A DNA stretch of 10,137 nucleotides, taken from positions 1 to 10,137 of the forward strand of contig MGSI01000007.1 of assembly GCA_001798455.1 (NCBI GenBank), written 5' to 3'. The notes below the pieces were generated by a model. That model did not search any database. It was not told the DNA's origin and worked only from the letters and a program-made list of their open reading frames with translations. Position numbers and translations under genes: made by a program. This document shows, in pieces, positions 1 through 6,880 of the stretch (position 1 is its first letter; each line of letters starts with the position of its first letter). Origin of the DNA: Deltaproteobacteria bacterium RIFCSPLOWO2_02_FULL_57_26 (lineage in GTDB: Bacteria > Desulfobacterota > Binatia > UBA9968).

Positions 1-148
1 CGCAGAGCGAACGGGAAGATAACTGAATAGATGGAAGATGACTTGCTTTCCGTATGACTTCATCCCGTTCCTCTCCACGAACAACCAACTTAATTAGTTT
101 GCCTCCGTAAGGCGCTATTAACTCGGGGTGTAGAGTGCATTTGTCCAT
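1..148 (-). CDS. sat: ATP sulfurylase (sulfate adenylyltransferase), N-terminal 49 codons, cut by window edge
   Basis: Reading the minus strand from ATG at 148 gives an open frame of 49 codons that leaves the window at base 1. It begins MDKCTLHPELIAPYGGKL and continues through VVRGEERDEV to LPSIQLSSRSLC. This matches the start of the single-domain prokaryotic ATP sulfurylase family: the LIxPHGGxL segment (here with Tyr for the usual His), a GEER stretch, then LPSIxLSxRxLCDLE. The enzyme joins sulfate and ATP into adenosine 5'-phosphosulfate in the cytoplasm, the first step of sulfate reduction; in sulfur oxidisers it can run in reverse. The active-site HxxH region lies outside the window, so activity cannot be judged. 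A GGAGG stands at 165-161, 12 bases before the ATG, which is rather far, but no closer in-frame start exists. Only about 41% of codons end in G or C, against about 68% in a 50-codon sample of archease. The family call is confident; whether the role is assimilatory or dissimilatory is unknown. Confidence 0.9.
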   Translation of the reverse strand, partial: MDKCTLHPELIAPYGGKLIKLVVRGEERDEVIRKASHLPSIQLSSRSLC

Positions 149-220
149 AAATGAATTGAACCTCCAGTAAGGGTATTGCGCCGGCAAAGGCGAGGGGCAG
201 AATAATAAATCATAGCAATT
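149..220 (-). promoter_or_regulatory. Candidate sat promoter and ribosome binding site
   Basis: On the minus strand there is an extended -10 element, TGC followed by TATGAT, at 217-209. It differs from the consensus TATAAT at one base. No good -35 box lies 16-18 bases upstream, so the call rests on the extended -10. Initiation would fall near base 202 and give a leader of about 55 bases, with a small TTGC/GCAA hairpin and the GGAGG ribosome binding site at 165-161. The position, directly before sat and after the end of the upstream operon, makes an own promoter likely, but this exact site is a guess. Confidence 0.35.
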
Positions 221-270
221 TCCTTACCCCTGTTTTTAGGCGGGAGAGTATCCGATCATGACGCGTGAAC

Positions 271-332
271 CTCGATCTGCAGGTGGGGCCCGATCCCCTC
301 AGATGAACCAATCCATCTGATAGAGAATCGAG
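271..332 (-). other. Potential three-way-junction RNA structure upstream of sat
   Basis: Three nested inverted repeats fit together here. The closing stem is CTCGAT/ATCGAG (332-327 with 276-271). One inner arm is a perfect 7-bp stem, TCAGATG with CATCTGA (320-314 with 305-299), with an 8-base loop. The other inner arm is GGGG/CCCC (298-295 with 288-285) with a 6-base loop. Neither strand has a T-run after it, so this is not an ordinary terminator. It lies in the gap between the small ORF at 436-738 and sat. I do not recognise it as a named riboswitch. It could be a structured leader of sat, the 3' end of the upstream operon mRNA, or chance. The rest of 149-435 shows no gene; a weak CTCGGG/CCCGAG repeat lies at 357-380. 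Confidence 0.3.
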
Positions 333-435
333 ATCCCGTCCTCAGTCCGACCTATACTCGGGCAGATCCTTTACCCCGAGGGTGGGTCAACTTCCGTATT
401 CCGTTCTACCCTGCCCCTGCCTACCAACTCACTGC

Positions 436-738
436 CTAAACGAGGGTAAGATAATTTGCTTCAATAGAGAATTGGGGAGAGGTCGGGCCCAAGCGACCAC
501 TGAAGGCGATGTAAAAGGGCCCGGTGTGATCGTGGTGGGGAAGATGGCGCAATTTTTTTCCATCCTTAGCCGTTTCGATCGCGGCAAACGCAGCGTCGAG
601 AAGGGTGCTGATGTAGGCCTGGCTCCATTCCTCTGCCAGCGCGAAGGGCGCTCTCGCGAGGAGAAGCCAAAGGGTGAGCTTGGGGAACCAAGCACGCCAG
701 ATTGCGCCCACTCTTCTCATATCCGTAAATCTGTGCAT
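436..738 (-). CDS. Small predicted secreted protein, function unknown
   Basis: This is a 100-residue ORF beginning with ATG at 738, only 7 bases after the stop of the HD gene, so it is probably co-transcribed and translationally coupled. I do not recognise the family. The N-terminus looks like a Sec signal peptide: basic residues (MRR at 7-9, R15, K20), a hydrophobic core LTLWLLLARAPFALA at 21-35, and a plausible signal peptidase I site ALA|EE after residue 35. The mature part would be about 65 residues, with a likely amphipathic helix at about 38-65 and a His-rich patch LPHHDH at 66-71. Codons of the mature part mostly end in G or C, like the upstream genes. ATG at residue 7 is an alternative start and would give a more typical signal peptide. 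The ribosome binding site is weak (CAGG just before the ATG). Two overlapping ORFs in other frames have poorer composition. Confidence 0.5.
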   Translation of the reverse strand: MHRFTDMRRVGAIWRAWFPKLTLWLLLARAPFALAEEWSQAYISTLLDAAFAAIETAKDGKKLRHLPHHDHTGPFYIAFSGRLGPTSPQFSIEANYLTLV

Positions 739-745
739 CGACCTG

Positions 746-2155
746 TCAAACGCTCGTCTTGACCGAGGGAGGGCTCCCCCTCAGAGTCTCTTCCGCCACC
801 CGGGATAGGAGATGGTCGTTTTGATGGTCCAAGGCGAAGACCCGGAACTGGACCACCTTGGATGGAATGAATTCGAAGAGTTCTGAGAGGGACTCCGTGG
901 CGACCTCTCCCGTGGAGGGGTCGTAGATATAAATCTGCTTTTTTCCCATCGCAAACGGGCTTTCGGGGCGGGGATCCTGGGTTGCCAGGTCCACCCGGAA
1001 GACCAGACCCTCTGCGGAGGCCGGGAGGGCGGATCGGATGCGTCTTTCCCAATCCGCGTCCTGGATCAGCGCCACGCCGAAGCGGAGCTCATTCAAGGAT
1101 AGGGTCCGATCGTATGCCATCTTCCATTTGATGTCTCGATCTAAGATCCTGCCCCACTCCCGAGCCAGCGCTCTGTTTTTAGCGCTGCGGCGCCAGCGGG
1201 AGACCTCCTCCAAGAGGGACCAGTCGGTGAGGCGCAGATAGTCCTCCATGTGGTCGAGCGGGTTGCCGGGAAACATCAGCCGCATCGTCTCGGGAAAGAT
1301 CTCCCTCAGATGGAGGTCGATCGCGCGCGTGGTCCGGTGATAATAGACATTGGTATAAAGATAGAGCCGGGCATTGAGGAACATGGTCAGGGCCGCGTTG
1401 CCGGCTTTGTGCAGGGTCAGGCCCTTGGGAGAAAAAAACGTGTAGTGGATGAGCCGCTCGCGGTCAACGGGGCCGACGGCGACGCCGCACATGTAGGAGT
1501 CCCGCGAAACGTAGTCGAGGTTGTCGAAGGTGAAAATCCCGCTGGTCAGGGGCTGCAGGAATTTCAGCCAGCGCGGTTTGGTCGCGTCTTCCTCGCCGTC
1601 CTTCTTGATCGGAAAGGCGATGTCGTCCGGCTGCAACTCCTCGCCGGGAGCGAAGGGGCCACTCGGGCCGCGACGGATCTGCCGGATCAAGTCGCCGAGC
1701 TTTTCGCGGATGATAGCCTGACCCAGATCCTCATGGGTAATTTTGAACTCGTGCAGAAAGTTGTCGTCGAAGAAGTGCCCAAAGGGACCGTGGCCGAGAT
1801 CGTGCAAGAGCCCGGTTAGCCTCATGGTCTCTTCGATGAACGGCGCGGATGGGCACTCATCTCCCAACACCCCGCGGAGCGACGGGTAGAGATGCTTGGC
1901 GAACTCTCCGGCGAGGTGCATGGCCCCCAGGGAGTGTTGGAAGCGGCTGTGCTCCGCCGAAGGGTAGACCCAACGGGCGCTCTGGAGCTGGTAGATGTAG
2001 CGGAGCCTTTGCACCCACGGGGAATCGATGATGTGCTTCTCGGTGATCTCACCTCGCTTTTCTGGTACGGTGAACTGGATATAGCGATGGATGGGGTCAG
2101 CGATCAGGGCTGTGCCCTCGTATTCGCTCTGCATCGGTGGAGAGACGTTGCTCAT
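746..2155 (-). CDS. HD-domain phosphohydrolase, SAMHD1-like dNTP triphosphohydrolase family (COG1078 type)
   Basis: This is a 469-residue cytoplasmic protein. The HD metal site is visible: H74 in SRFQHSLG, H118-D119 in LLHDLGHGPFGH, and D211 in the segment FDNLDYVSRDSYMCGV. These correspond, by alignment from memory, to SAMHD1 H167, H206/D207 and D311; Y215 and D219 match SAMHD1 Tyr315 and Asp319. H122 and H127 continue the GHGPFGH motif. Family members hydrolyse dNTPs to deoxynucleosides and triphosphate, often as oligomers with allosteric control. The substrate here is inferred; some relatives act on other nucleotides. The start is chosen at 2155 because its ATG forms a four-base ATGA overlap with the archease stop, with AGGTGA about 10 bases before it. 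Longer starts reach back into archease. The C-terminal third (about 350-469) is a less conserved alpha/beta region of the kind seen in this family. Confidence 0.85.
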   Translation of the reverse strand: MSNVSPPMQSEYEGTALIADPIHRYIQFTVPEKRGEITEKHIIDSPWVQRLRYIYQLQSARWVYPSAEHSRFQHSLGAMHLAGEFAKHLYPSLRGVLGDECPSAPFIEETMRLTGLLHDLGHGPFGHFFDDNFLHEFKITHEDLGQAIIREKLGDLIRQIRRGPSGPFAPGEELQPDDIAFPIKKDGEEDATKPRWLKFLQPLTSGIFTFDNLDYVSRDSYMCGVAVGPVDRERLIHYTFFSPKGLTLHKAGNAALTMFLNARLYLYTNVYYHRTTRAIDLHLREIFPETMRLMFPGNPLDHMEDYLRLTDWSLLEEVSRWRRSAKNRALAREWGRILDRDIKWKMAYDRTLSLNELRFGVALIQDADWERRIRSALPASAEGLVFRVDLATQDPRPESPFAMGKKQIYIYDPSTGEVATESLSELFEFIPSKVVQFRVFALDHQNDHLLSRVAEETLRGSPPSVKTSV

Positions 2156-2577
2156 AATTCGAAGTTCACCTGGGCAGTCCACTGATCTCCGGTCTTATCC
2201 ATCCGACTTTGGTGATAGGCCACCGCGCGGATGTCGCGCTGGATCTCGTGGCGGTCGGGATCAAACTTTTCCCCGCACACCTCTCCGCGGACGTAGTCTT
2301 CTCTGGCCTCGTGAACTCGGACTTCCTTGAGAAGGTATCCGCTCCCCTGGTAGAGGTAGAGGAGTTCGCGCATCCAGTTCACCATCAGGTCGTCTCGGTT
2401 GACCCCTTCCACCTCCAAGGGCAGGCGCTCGCGTACCTCGATCGTTTCGATGTCCGTGATTAGGTCAAAGAGCGCAAACGCCGCGTTGGCGAACAGCTCC
2501 GCCTGCGTCCCGCCAAAGACCTTAATGAGTAAGTCTGACGAACGGCCCAAAATCCGATATTTTTTTAGATCCACCAT
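2152..2577 (-). CDS. Archease family protein, likely RtcB RNA ligase activator
   Basis: The protein has 141 residues, the usual archease length. Family features are the start KKYRILxxxxDxxIKVFG, the helix AELFANAAFALFDLITD (26-42), NRDDLMVNWMRELLYL (60-75), and the C-terminal IRAVAYH (116-122) plus a Trp-containing last strand ending VNFEL. Archease helps the RNA ligase RtcB take up GMP and turn over repeatedly, in tRNA splicing or RNA repair; no rtcB lies in this window. Against the usual motifs, the HTAD near the N-terminus is RSSD (Asp15 kept, His replaced), the Lys of VKAVTYH is Arg117, and the acidic residue of the last strand is Glu140 rather than Asp. These are conservative changes at positions reported as functional in archease. 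The start at 2577 has a GAGG 6 bases upstream and fits the family; a longer in-frame ORF to 2685 would run back through the end of larB. The stop overlaps the HD gene start. Confidence 0.85.
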   Translation of the reverse strand: MVDLKKYRILGRSSDLLIKVFGGTQAELFANAAFALFDLITDIETIEVRERLPLEVEGVNRDDLMVNWMRELLYLYQGSGYLLKEVRVHEAREDYVRGEVCGEKFDPDRHEIQRDIRAVAYHQSRMDKTGDQWTAQVNFEL

Positions 2578-2603
2578 GGACTGCCTCGGGATTCGCAATG
2601 AAT

Positions 2604-3353
2604 TTATAATTGATTGATGAGGCTTGCGGCAAAGCCCGCTCCAAAGCCGTTGTCGATGTTGACGACGGTGACGCCGGCGACGCATGAGTTGAGCATGCCC
2701 AGCAGCGCAGCCACCCCCTGAAAGCTCGCGCCGTAGCCGACGCTCGTGGGAACAGCGATGACCGGCTTGTTCACCATACCTGCAACCACGCTTGGCAACG
2801 CGCCCTCCATGCCGGCAACGACGACTAAGACCGAGGCGGAAAAGAGCCGCTCCCGGTTCTCCAAAAGGCGGTGGATGCCGGCCACGCCGACATCGAAAAG
2901 GCGTTCCACCCGGTTCCCCATCACCTCACCCGTCAGAGCGGCCTCTTCGGCTATGGGGATATCGGAGGTCCCCGCACAGATCACCAGAATTGGGCCTTTC
3001 CCCCTCACCCGGATGGCGGTTGGAGTCCAGGTTGCGGCGCGGGCTTGCGGATGATAGTGGAGTCCCTTGATTTGGCGTTTTAGGCTCGCCATCTTTTCGG
3101 GGGAAAGGCGGGTGATGAGAACGTTGGCGCGTCGGCGCCGCAGCGCTTGGGCAATCGCTGCGATCTTGGGGGCGCTCTTTCCCTCTCCCATGATGACCTC
3201 GGGGAATCCCTGCCTGAGCGCCCGGTGGTGGTCTACCTTGGCGAAACCGAGATCTTCGAACGGTAGATGACGGAGCCGTTCCAGGGCCCGTTCGACGGTC
3301 ACCTTACCCTGCCTGACCTTTTCTAACAGTTCCGCCAGCGCGTCAGCATTCAT
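2604..3353 (-). CDS. larB: Nickel-pincer nucleotide biosynthesis protein LarB
   Basis: The 249-residue protein has the LarB layout: a helical N-terminal part (1-115), then a PurE-like Rossmann-type domain. Diagnostic motifs are CAGTSDIPIAEEA (126-138), GMEGALPSVVAGM (181-193), PVIAVPTSVGYGA (197-209) and NSC followed by VVNIDNGFGAG (222-240). Cys224 in the NSC motif corresponds to the cysteine that attacks nicotinic acid adenine dinucleotide in Lactobacillus LarB. The enzyme carboxylates that nucleotide and cleaves off AMP, giving pyridinium-3,5-biscarboxylic acid mononucleotide, the precursor of the (SCS)Ni cofactor of lactate racemase and related LarA enzymes. Those last points are family knowledge. 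larC, larE and larA are not in the window. The gene follows thiL after 33 bases with only a weak AAGTAAG ribosome site, and precedes archease by 26 bases. Confidence 0.95.
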   Translation of the reverse strand: MNADALAELLEKVRQGKVTVERALERLRHLPFEDLGFAKVDHHRALRQGFPEVIMGEGKSAPKIAAIAQALRRRRANVLITRLSPEKMASLKRQIKGLHYHPQARAATWTPTAIRVRGKGPILVICAGTSDIPIAEEAALTGEVMGNRVERLFDVGVAGIHRLLENRERLFSASVLVVVAGMEGALPSVVAGMVNKPVIAVPTSVGYGASFQGVAALLGMLNSCVAGVTVVNIDNGFGAGFAASLINQL

Positions 3354-3386
3354 CTTACTTATTCTTGGACCTGTGCGAATCGACGA

Positions 3387-4382
3387 TTAGCTTCCGGGTT
3401 TGAAGTGGTCGTGGCCGCCTACGGGAACGGAAACGGGCTCTCCTCTGCCATTGACCACCTTGATGCCTTCGCCGGGGGGGACGCACTCCCCGATCCGAGC
3501 GATGGGGACGCCCAGCTTCTTTTGGATCTTCCCTAGGCGTGCGCGATCCCGGCGCCGTAGGCAGAAAAGAAGCTCATAGTCCTCCCCTCCCGTCAGGGCA
3601 TAAAAGGATCCCTTGGAGCCGGCCCAATTTCGATAAGCGGGTGAAAGGGGTAACGCGTCCTGCCAGACGACGGCGCCAACGCCGCTGGCCTTGCAGATGT
3701 GGCCAAGATCCTGAAGCAGTCCGTCGCTCACGTCAATCATGGCTTTGGCTAGTCTTTCTCGGGCTAGCAGGGTGCCGGCCTTGAGACGGGCCGTCGGAAA
3801 GTGATGGCGGGAGAGAAGATGGGCAATCCCACGGCGCTTGGCCTTTTGTCTTTTTCTCTTCAGAAGTTCAAGTCCGAGAGCAGAGTCTCCGAGCGTGCCA
3901 GTGACATAAAGGTCATCGCCGATTCTTCCGCCGCTTCGTCTAACCGCTCCATAAGGGGCGTACCCCACCAGGGTTGCACTGATGAGGAAGCGCTTGGCGG
4001 CGCTCATATCCCCGCCGATTAGAGCGACGCCGGTGTCAGATGCGAGGGCGCGAATTCCCCGGTAAAATTGTTCTACATCCTCGACCTTAAAGTCAACAGG
4101 GATTCCTAAGGAAAGGATCAGGTAAGCGGGACTTCCCCCCATCGCCGCCAGATCGCTCAAATTTACCGCAAGGGTCTTATAGCCCAGCCCGTAGAATGAG
4201 GTCCATCTCAGATTGAAGTGAACTCCCTCGAGCAGCAGATCTGCGGTAATGAGGAGGGAACGCTTTGGGCACTCTACCCAAGCAGCATCGTCTCCGATTC
4301 CTAAGCGCACCCCGGGACCCGGTGGGGTGGCCTTGCGAATCCTCTCGATCAGACCGAACTCCCCTAACTGCCTTAAGCGCAT
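3387..4382 (-). CDS. thiL: Thiamine-monophosphate kinase
   Basis: This is a 331-residue cytoplasmic enzyme that phosphorylates thiamine monophosphate with ATP to thiamine diphosphate, the active coenzyme and last step of the pathway. It belongs to the PurM/HypE-like ATP-binding superfamily. Visible motifs are GIGDDAAW (28-35) and TADLLLEGVHF (46-56), NLSDLAAMGGSP (74-85) with metal-binding aspartates, GGDMS (123-127), DVSDGLLQDL (217-226) and GGEDYELLF (265-273), ending in the typical DHF close to the C-terminus. Length is normal. The start codon shares its A with the lon stop codon (TGATG), and an AGGG sits a few bases before it inside lon, so translation is probably coupled to lon. No ThiC, ThiD or ThiE gene is nearby. 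A Lys/Arg-rich stretch at about 175-184 is a linker-like insertion. Confidence 0.95.
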   Translation of the reverse strand: MRLRQLGEFGLIERIRKATPPGPGVRLGIGDDAAWVECPKRSLLITADLLLEGVHFNLRWTSFYGLGYKTLAVNLSDLAAMGGSPAYLILSLGIPVDFKVEDVEQFYRGIRALASDTGVALIGGDMSAAKRFLISATLVGYAPYGAVRRSGGRIGDDLYVTGTLGDSALGLELLKRKRQKAKRRGIAHLLSRHHFPTARLKAGTLLARERLAKAMIDVSDGLLQDLGHICKASGVGAVVWQDALPLSPAYRNWAGSKGSFYALTGGEDYELLFCLRRRDRARLGKIQKKLGVPIARIGECVPPGEGIKVVNGRGEPVSVPVGGHDHFKPGS

Positions 4383-6877
4383 CAGGCCCTAAGCGGAATC
4401 GATTTTTCCCGACCGCCCCTTTCTAACGGCTGCTCTTTCTTCCACCGTTTGCCCTTCGCCCCTTTTGGTTTTTTCGCCGCGATCAGGGACTGAGCGGAAC
4501 CTTTCCAGGCGGTCCTGTCGAGCAACGCTTCCTTGAGAACGTCGCCCATGTTGTTGGCCAGGGTGACCTTCAATTTGCGCCGCAGGTGCTTGGGAATCTC
4601 ATCGAGGTCCTTCTGGTTTTTTTCCGGCACGATGATTGTCCGGATCCCCGCGCGGAAGGCAGCGAGGCATTTTTCTTTCAACCCACCGACCGGTAAGACC
4701 CTTCCCCGCAGGGTGATCTCTCCGGTCATCGCGACGTCCCGGCTGACTCGCCGTTTGGTGAGCGCGGAGGTCAGGGCGGTCGCCATCGTGATGCCCGCCG
4801 AGGGTCCGTCCTTGGGAATCGCCCCCGCCGGGACATGGATATGAATGTCGAGCTTTTGGTAAAAATCCTCGTCGATGCCTAGCTCTCTGGCATGCGAGCG
4901 AGCGTAGCTCACCGCTGCCTGGGCGGATTCCTTCATCACGTCGCCCAGCTGCCCGGTCAGGGTCAGATTCCCCCGGCCCTTGGACAACGAGGCCTCGATA
5001 TAGAGAACTTCTCCGCCCGTGCTGGTCCAGGCCAGGCCGGTGGCAACCCCGATTTCGTGCTGTTCCTGCTCCGTATCCGGCAAAAATTTGGGCGGTCCCA
5101 GGAACAGGTGGAGGTTCCCTCGCGTCACCCGGGTTAGATCTTTTTTCCCCTCAGCCAACTTGCGCGCAACTTTACGGCAGATCGAGGCGATCTCCCTCTC
5201 CACATTTCTTAACCCCGCCTCTTTGGTGTACTGGGAGATGATGCGCAGCAGCGCATCATCCGAGAGCTCCAAATACTTGGTGGAAATCCCGTTGTCCTCG
5301 AGCTGGCGAGGGATCAAGAACCTGAGCGCAATCTCCAGCTTCTCCTCGTTGGTGTAACCCGAGAGCTGAATAACCTCCATCCGATCGGCGAGCGCCGGGG
5401 GCACCGGGTCCAGCAGGTTGGCCGTGCAGATGAAGAGGGCATTGGAGAGATCGAAGGGCAAATTCAGGTAATGGTCGCTGAAGGCATGGTTCTGCTCCGG
5501 GTCGAGGACTTCCAACAGCGCGGCCGATGGGTCACCGCGAAAATCGGTACCCACTTTGTCGATTTCGTCCAGCATGAATACGGGGTTGTTCGAGCCGGCT
5601 TGTTTGACGCCTTGGATGATTCTGCCAGGCAAGGCCCCCACATAGGTCCGCCTGTGTCCGCGGATCTCTGCCTCATCCCGGATCCCACCGAGAGAGACCC
5701 GAACAAAGTTCCTGCCGAGCGCGCGAGCTATCGATTTGCCTAAGGAGGTCTTGCCGACGCCCGGTGGTCCCACGAAGCAAAGGATGGGGCCCTTGATCTT
5801 CCGCCTGAGCTTGTTGACGGCCAGGTATTCCAGGATTCTCACCTTGACTTTTTCCAGGTTATAATGATCTTCGTCGAGAACTTGCTTGGCCTTTTGGATG
5901 TTCAGGTTGTCCTTCGTCTTTTTGCTCCACGGAAGCTCGACGAGCCAATCCATGTAAGTACGGACCAGGGACGCCTCTGAGGACTCGGGGTGCATCTGTT
6001 CCAGGCGCCTGAGCTGTTTTTCGGCCTCCCGCTTTACTTCAGCGGGCATCTTGGCCTTTTCGATCAGTTTCTTAAGCTCGTTGATCTCTTCGGTTCGCTC
6101 ATCTCCCTCGCCCAGTTCTTGCTGGATTTGCTTAAGTTGCTCGCGCAAGAAATAATCCCGTTGCGTCTTGCTCATCTCTTCTTTGGCCTGATTTTGGATG
6201 CGGGCCTGCATCGACGAGAGTTCCAGTTCGCGGCTCAGAAGCTCGTTGACTTTTTTTAGGCGCGCCACGGGCTCGAAAATCTCGAGGATGCCCTGGCTCT
6301 CCTCGATTTTGAGGCGCAGGTTGGAGGCGACGAGGTCGGCGAGTACACCGGGATCGCTGATGTTATCGGTCACCATTACGATCTCCGGTGGCAGGTTTTT
6401 GAGATTCAGGATCTGCTCGATCTTTTCCCTGACGCTGCGCGTCAAGGCTTCGACCTCAATGGAAACCTCCTGTAAGGGGGGTTCGGTCACCTTGCCGATT
6501 TTGACCTCGTAAAACGGCCGCTCGCGAACGTAGTTTTGTATTTCACCTTTGGAGAGGCCCTGCACGAGGACCTTCACCCGGCCGTCCGCGAGCTTAAGCA
6601 TGCGCATAATGGACGCTACGGTGCCGACCCGGTAAATATCGTCAGGTTTAGGATTGTCTTCGGCTGAATTTTTCTGCGCCACCAGGAAGATAAGCCGCTC
6701 GCGGGAAAGGGCCTCTTCCACCGCCCGGATCGAGATGTCCCGGCCCACGAAGAGCGGAAGCATCATGTAAGGGTAGATGACGATATCGCGAACGGGAAGG
6801 AGCGGAATCAGGTCAGGGACCTCGACCTGAGATGCCTTGCCTTCCTGAGGATCGACATTCCATTGGGTCTCGCTCAT
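4382..6877 (-). CDS. lon: ATP-dependent Lon protease (LonA type)
   Basis: This is an 831-residue cytoplasmic AAA+ protease that degrades misfolded and regulatory proteins. Domains in order are the N-terminal substrate-binding LON domain (about 22-205), a coiled-coil-rich linker (about 205-320), the AAA+ module with Walker A GPPGVGKT (370-377) and Walker B VFMLDEID (433-440), and the protease domain with catalytic Ser693 in PKDGPSAG and Lys736 in GGLKEK. The 43-residue spacing of that pair equals that of E. coli Ser679/Lys722. About 45 residues at the C-terminus (from 790) form a Lys/Arg-rich tail beyond the end of E. coli Lon (784 residues). The ATG at 6877 is preceded by GGGAGG with only 3 bases between, unusually tight, but no better in-frame start is present. 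It lies 139 bases after dnaJ and overlaps thiL by one base. Confidence 0.98.
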   Translation of the reverse strand: MSETQWNVDPQEGKASQVEVPDLIPLLPVRDIVIYPYMMLPLFVGRDISIRAVEEALSRERLIFLVAQKNSAEDNPKPDDIYRVGTVASIMRMLKLADGRVKVLVQGLSKGEIQNYVRERPFYEVKIGKVTEPPLQEVSIEVEALTRSVREKIEQILNLKNLPPEIVMVTDNISDPGVLADLVASNLRLKIEESQGILEIFEPVARLKKVNELLSRELELSSMQARIQNQAKEEMSKTQRDYFLREQLKQIQQELGEGDERTEEINELKKLIEKAKMPAEVKREAEKQLRRLEQMHPESSEASLVRTYMDWLVELPWSKKTKDNLNIQKAKQVLDEDHYNLEKVKVRILEYLAVNKLRRKIKGPILCFVGPPGVGKTSLGKSIARALGRNFVRVSLGGIRDEAEIRGHRRTYVGALPGRIIQGVKQAGSNNPVFMLDEIDKVGTDFRGDPSAALLEVLDPEQNHAFSDHYLNLPFDLSNALFICTANLLDPVPPALADRMEVIQLSGYTNEEKLEIALRFLIPRQLEDNGISTKYLELSDDALLRIISQYTKEAGLRNVEREIASICRKVARKLAEGKKDLTRVTRGNLHLFLGPPKFLPDTEQEQHEIGVATGLAWTSTGGEVLYIEASLSKGRGNLTLTGQLGDVMKESAQAAVSYARSHARELGIDEDFYQKLDIHIHVPAGAIPKDGPSAGITMATALTSALTKRRVSRDVAMTGEITLRGRVLPVGGLKEKCLAAFRAGIRTIIVPEKNQKDLDEIPKHLRRKLKVTLANNMGDVLKEALLDRTAWKGSAQSLIAAKKPKGAKGKRWKKEQPLERGGREKSIPLRA

Positions 6878-6880
6878 AAG

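Noticed and set aside
9..70. Inverted repeat GAACGGG/CCCGTTC
   Set aside because: It lies inside the sat coding frame, the arms are 48 bases apart, and no attC-type core sites are present, so it is probably chance.
149..435. tRNA, small RNA or integration site in the largest gap
   Set aside because: No cloverleaf, no T-loop consensus in a fitting position and no direct repeats; only the hairpins described remain.
429..695. Minus-strand ORF of 88 codons in another frame of the small secreted protein gene
   Set aside because: Translation is rich in Ser, Pro and Arg as in shadow frames, with no signal peptide and no coupling to the HD gene stop.
382..762. Plus-strand ORF of 126 codons
   Set aside because: Low-complexity translation with no ribosome site that I can see; it lies against the operon direction and opposite the more convincing small ORF.
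1250..1819. Plus-strand ORF of 189 codons opposite the HD gene
   Set aside because: It is antisense to the conserved HD core, shows no recognisable motif, and the opposite strand carries all metal-site residues.
2578..2685. Longer archease start at 2685
   Set aside because: The added 36 residues are Arg-rich and overlap the conserved end of larB in another frame; family alignment and a GAGG site favour 2577.
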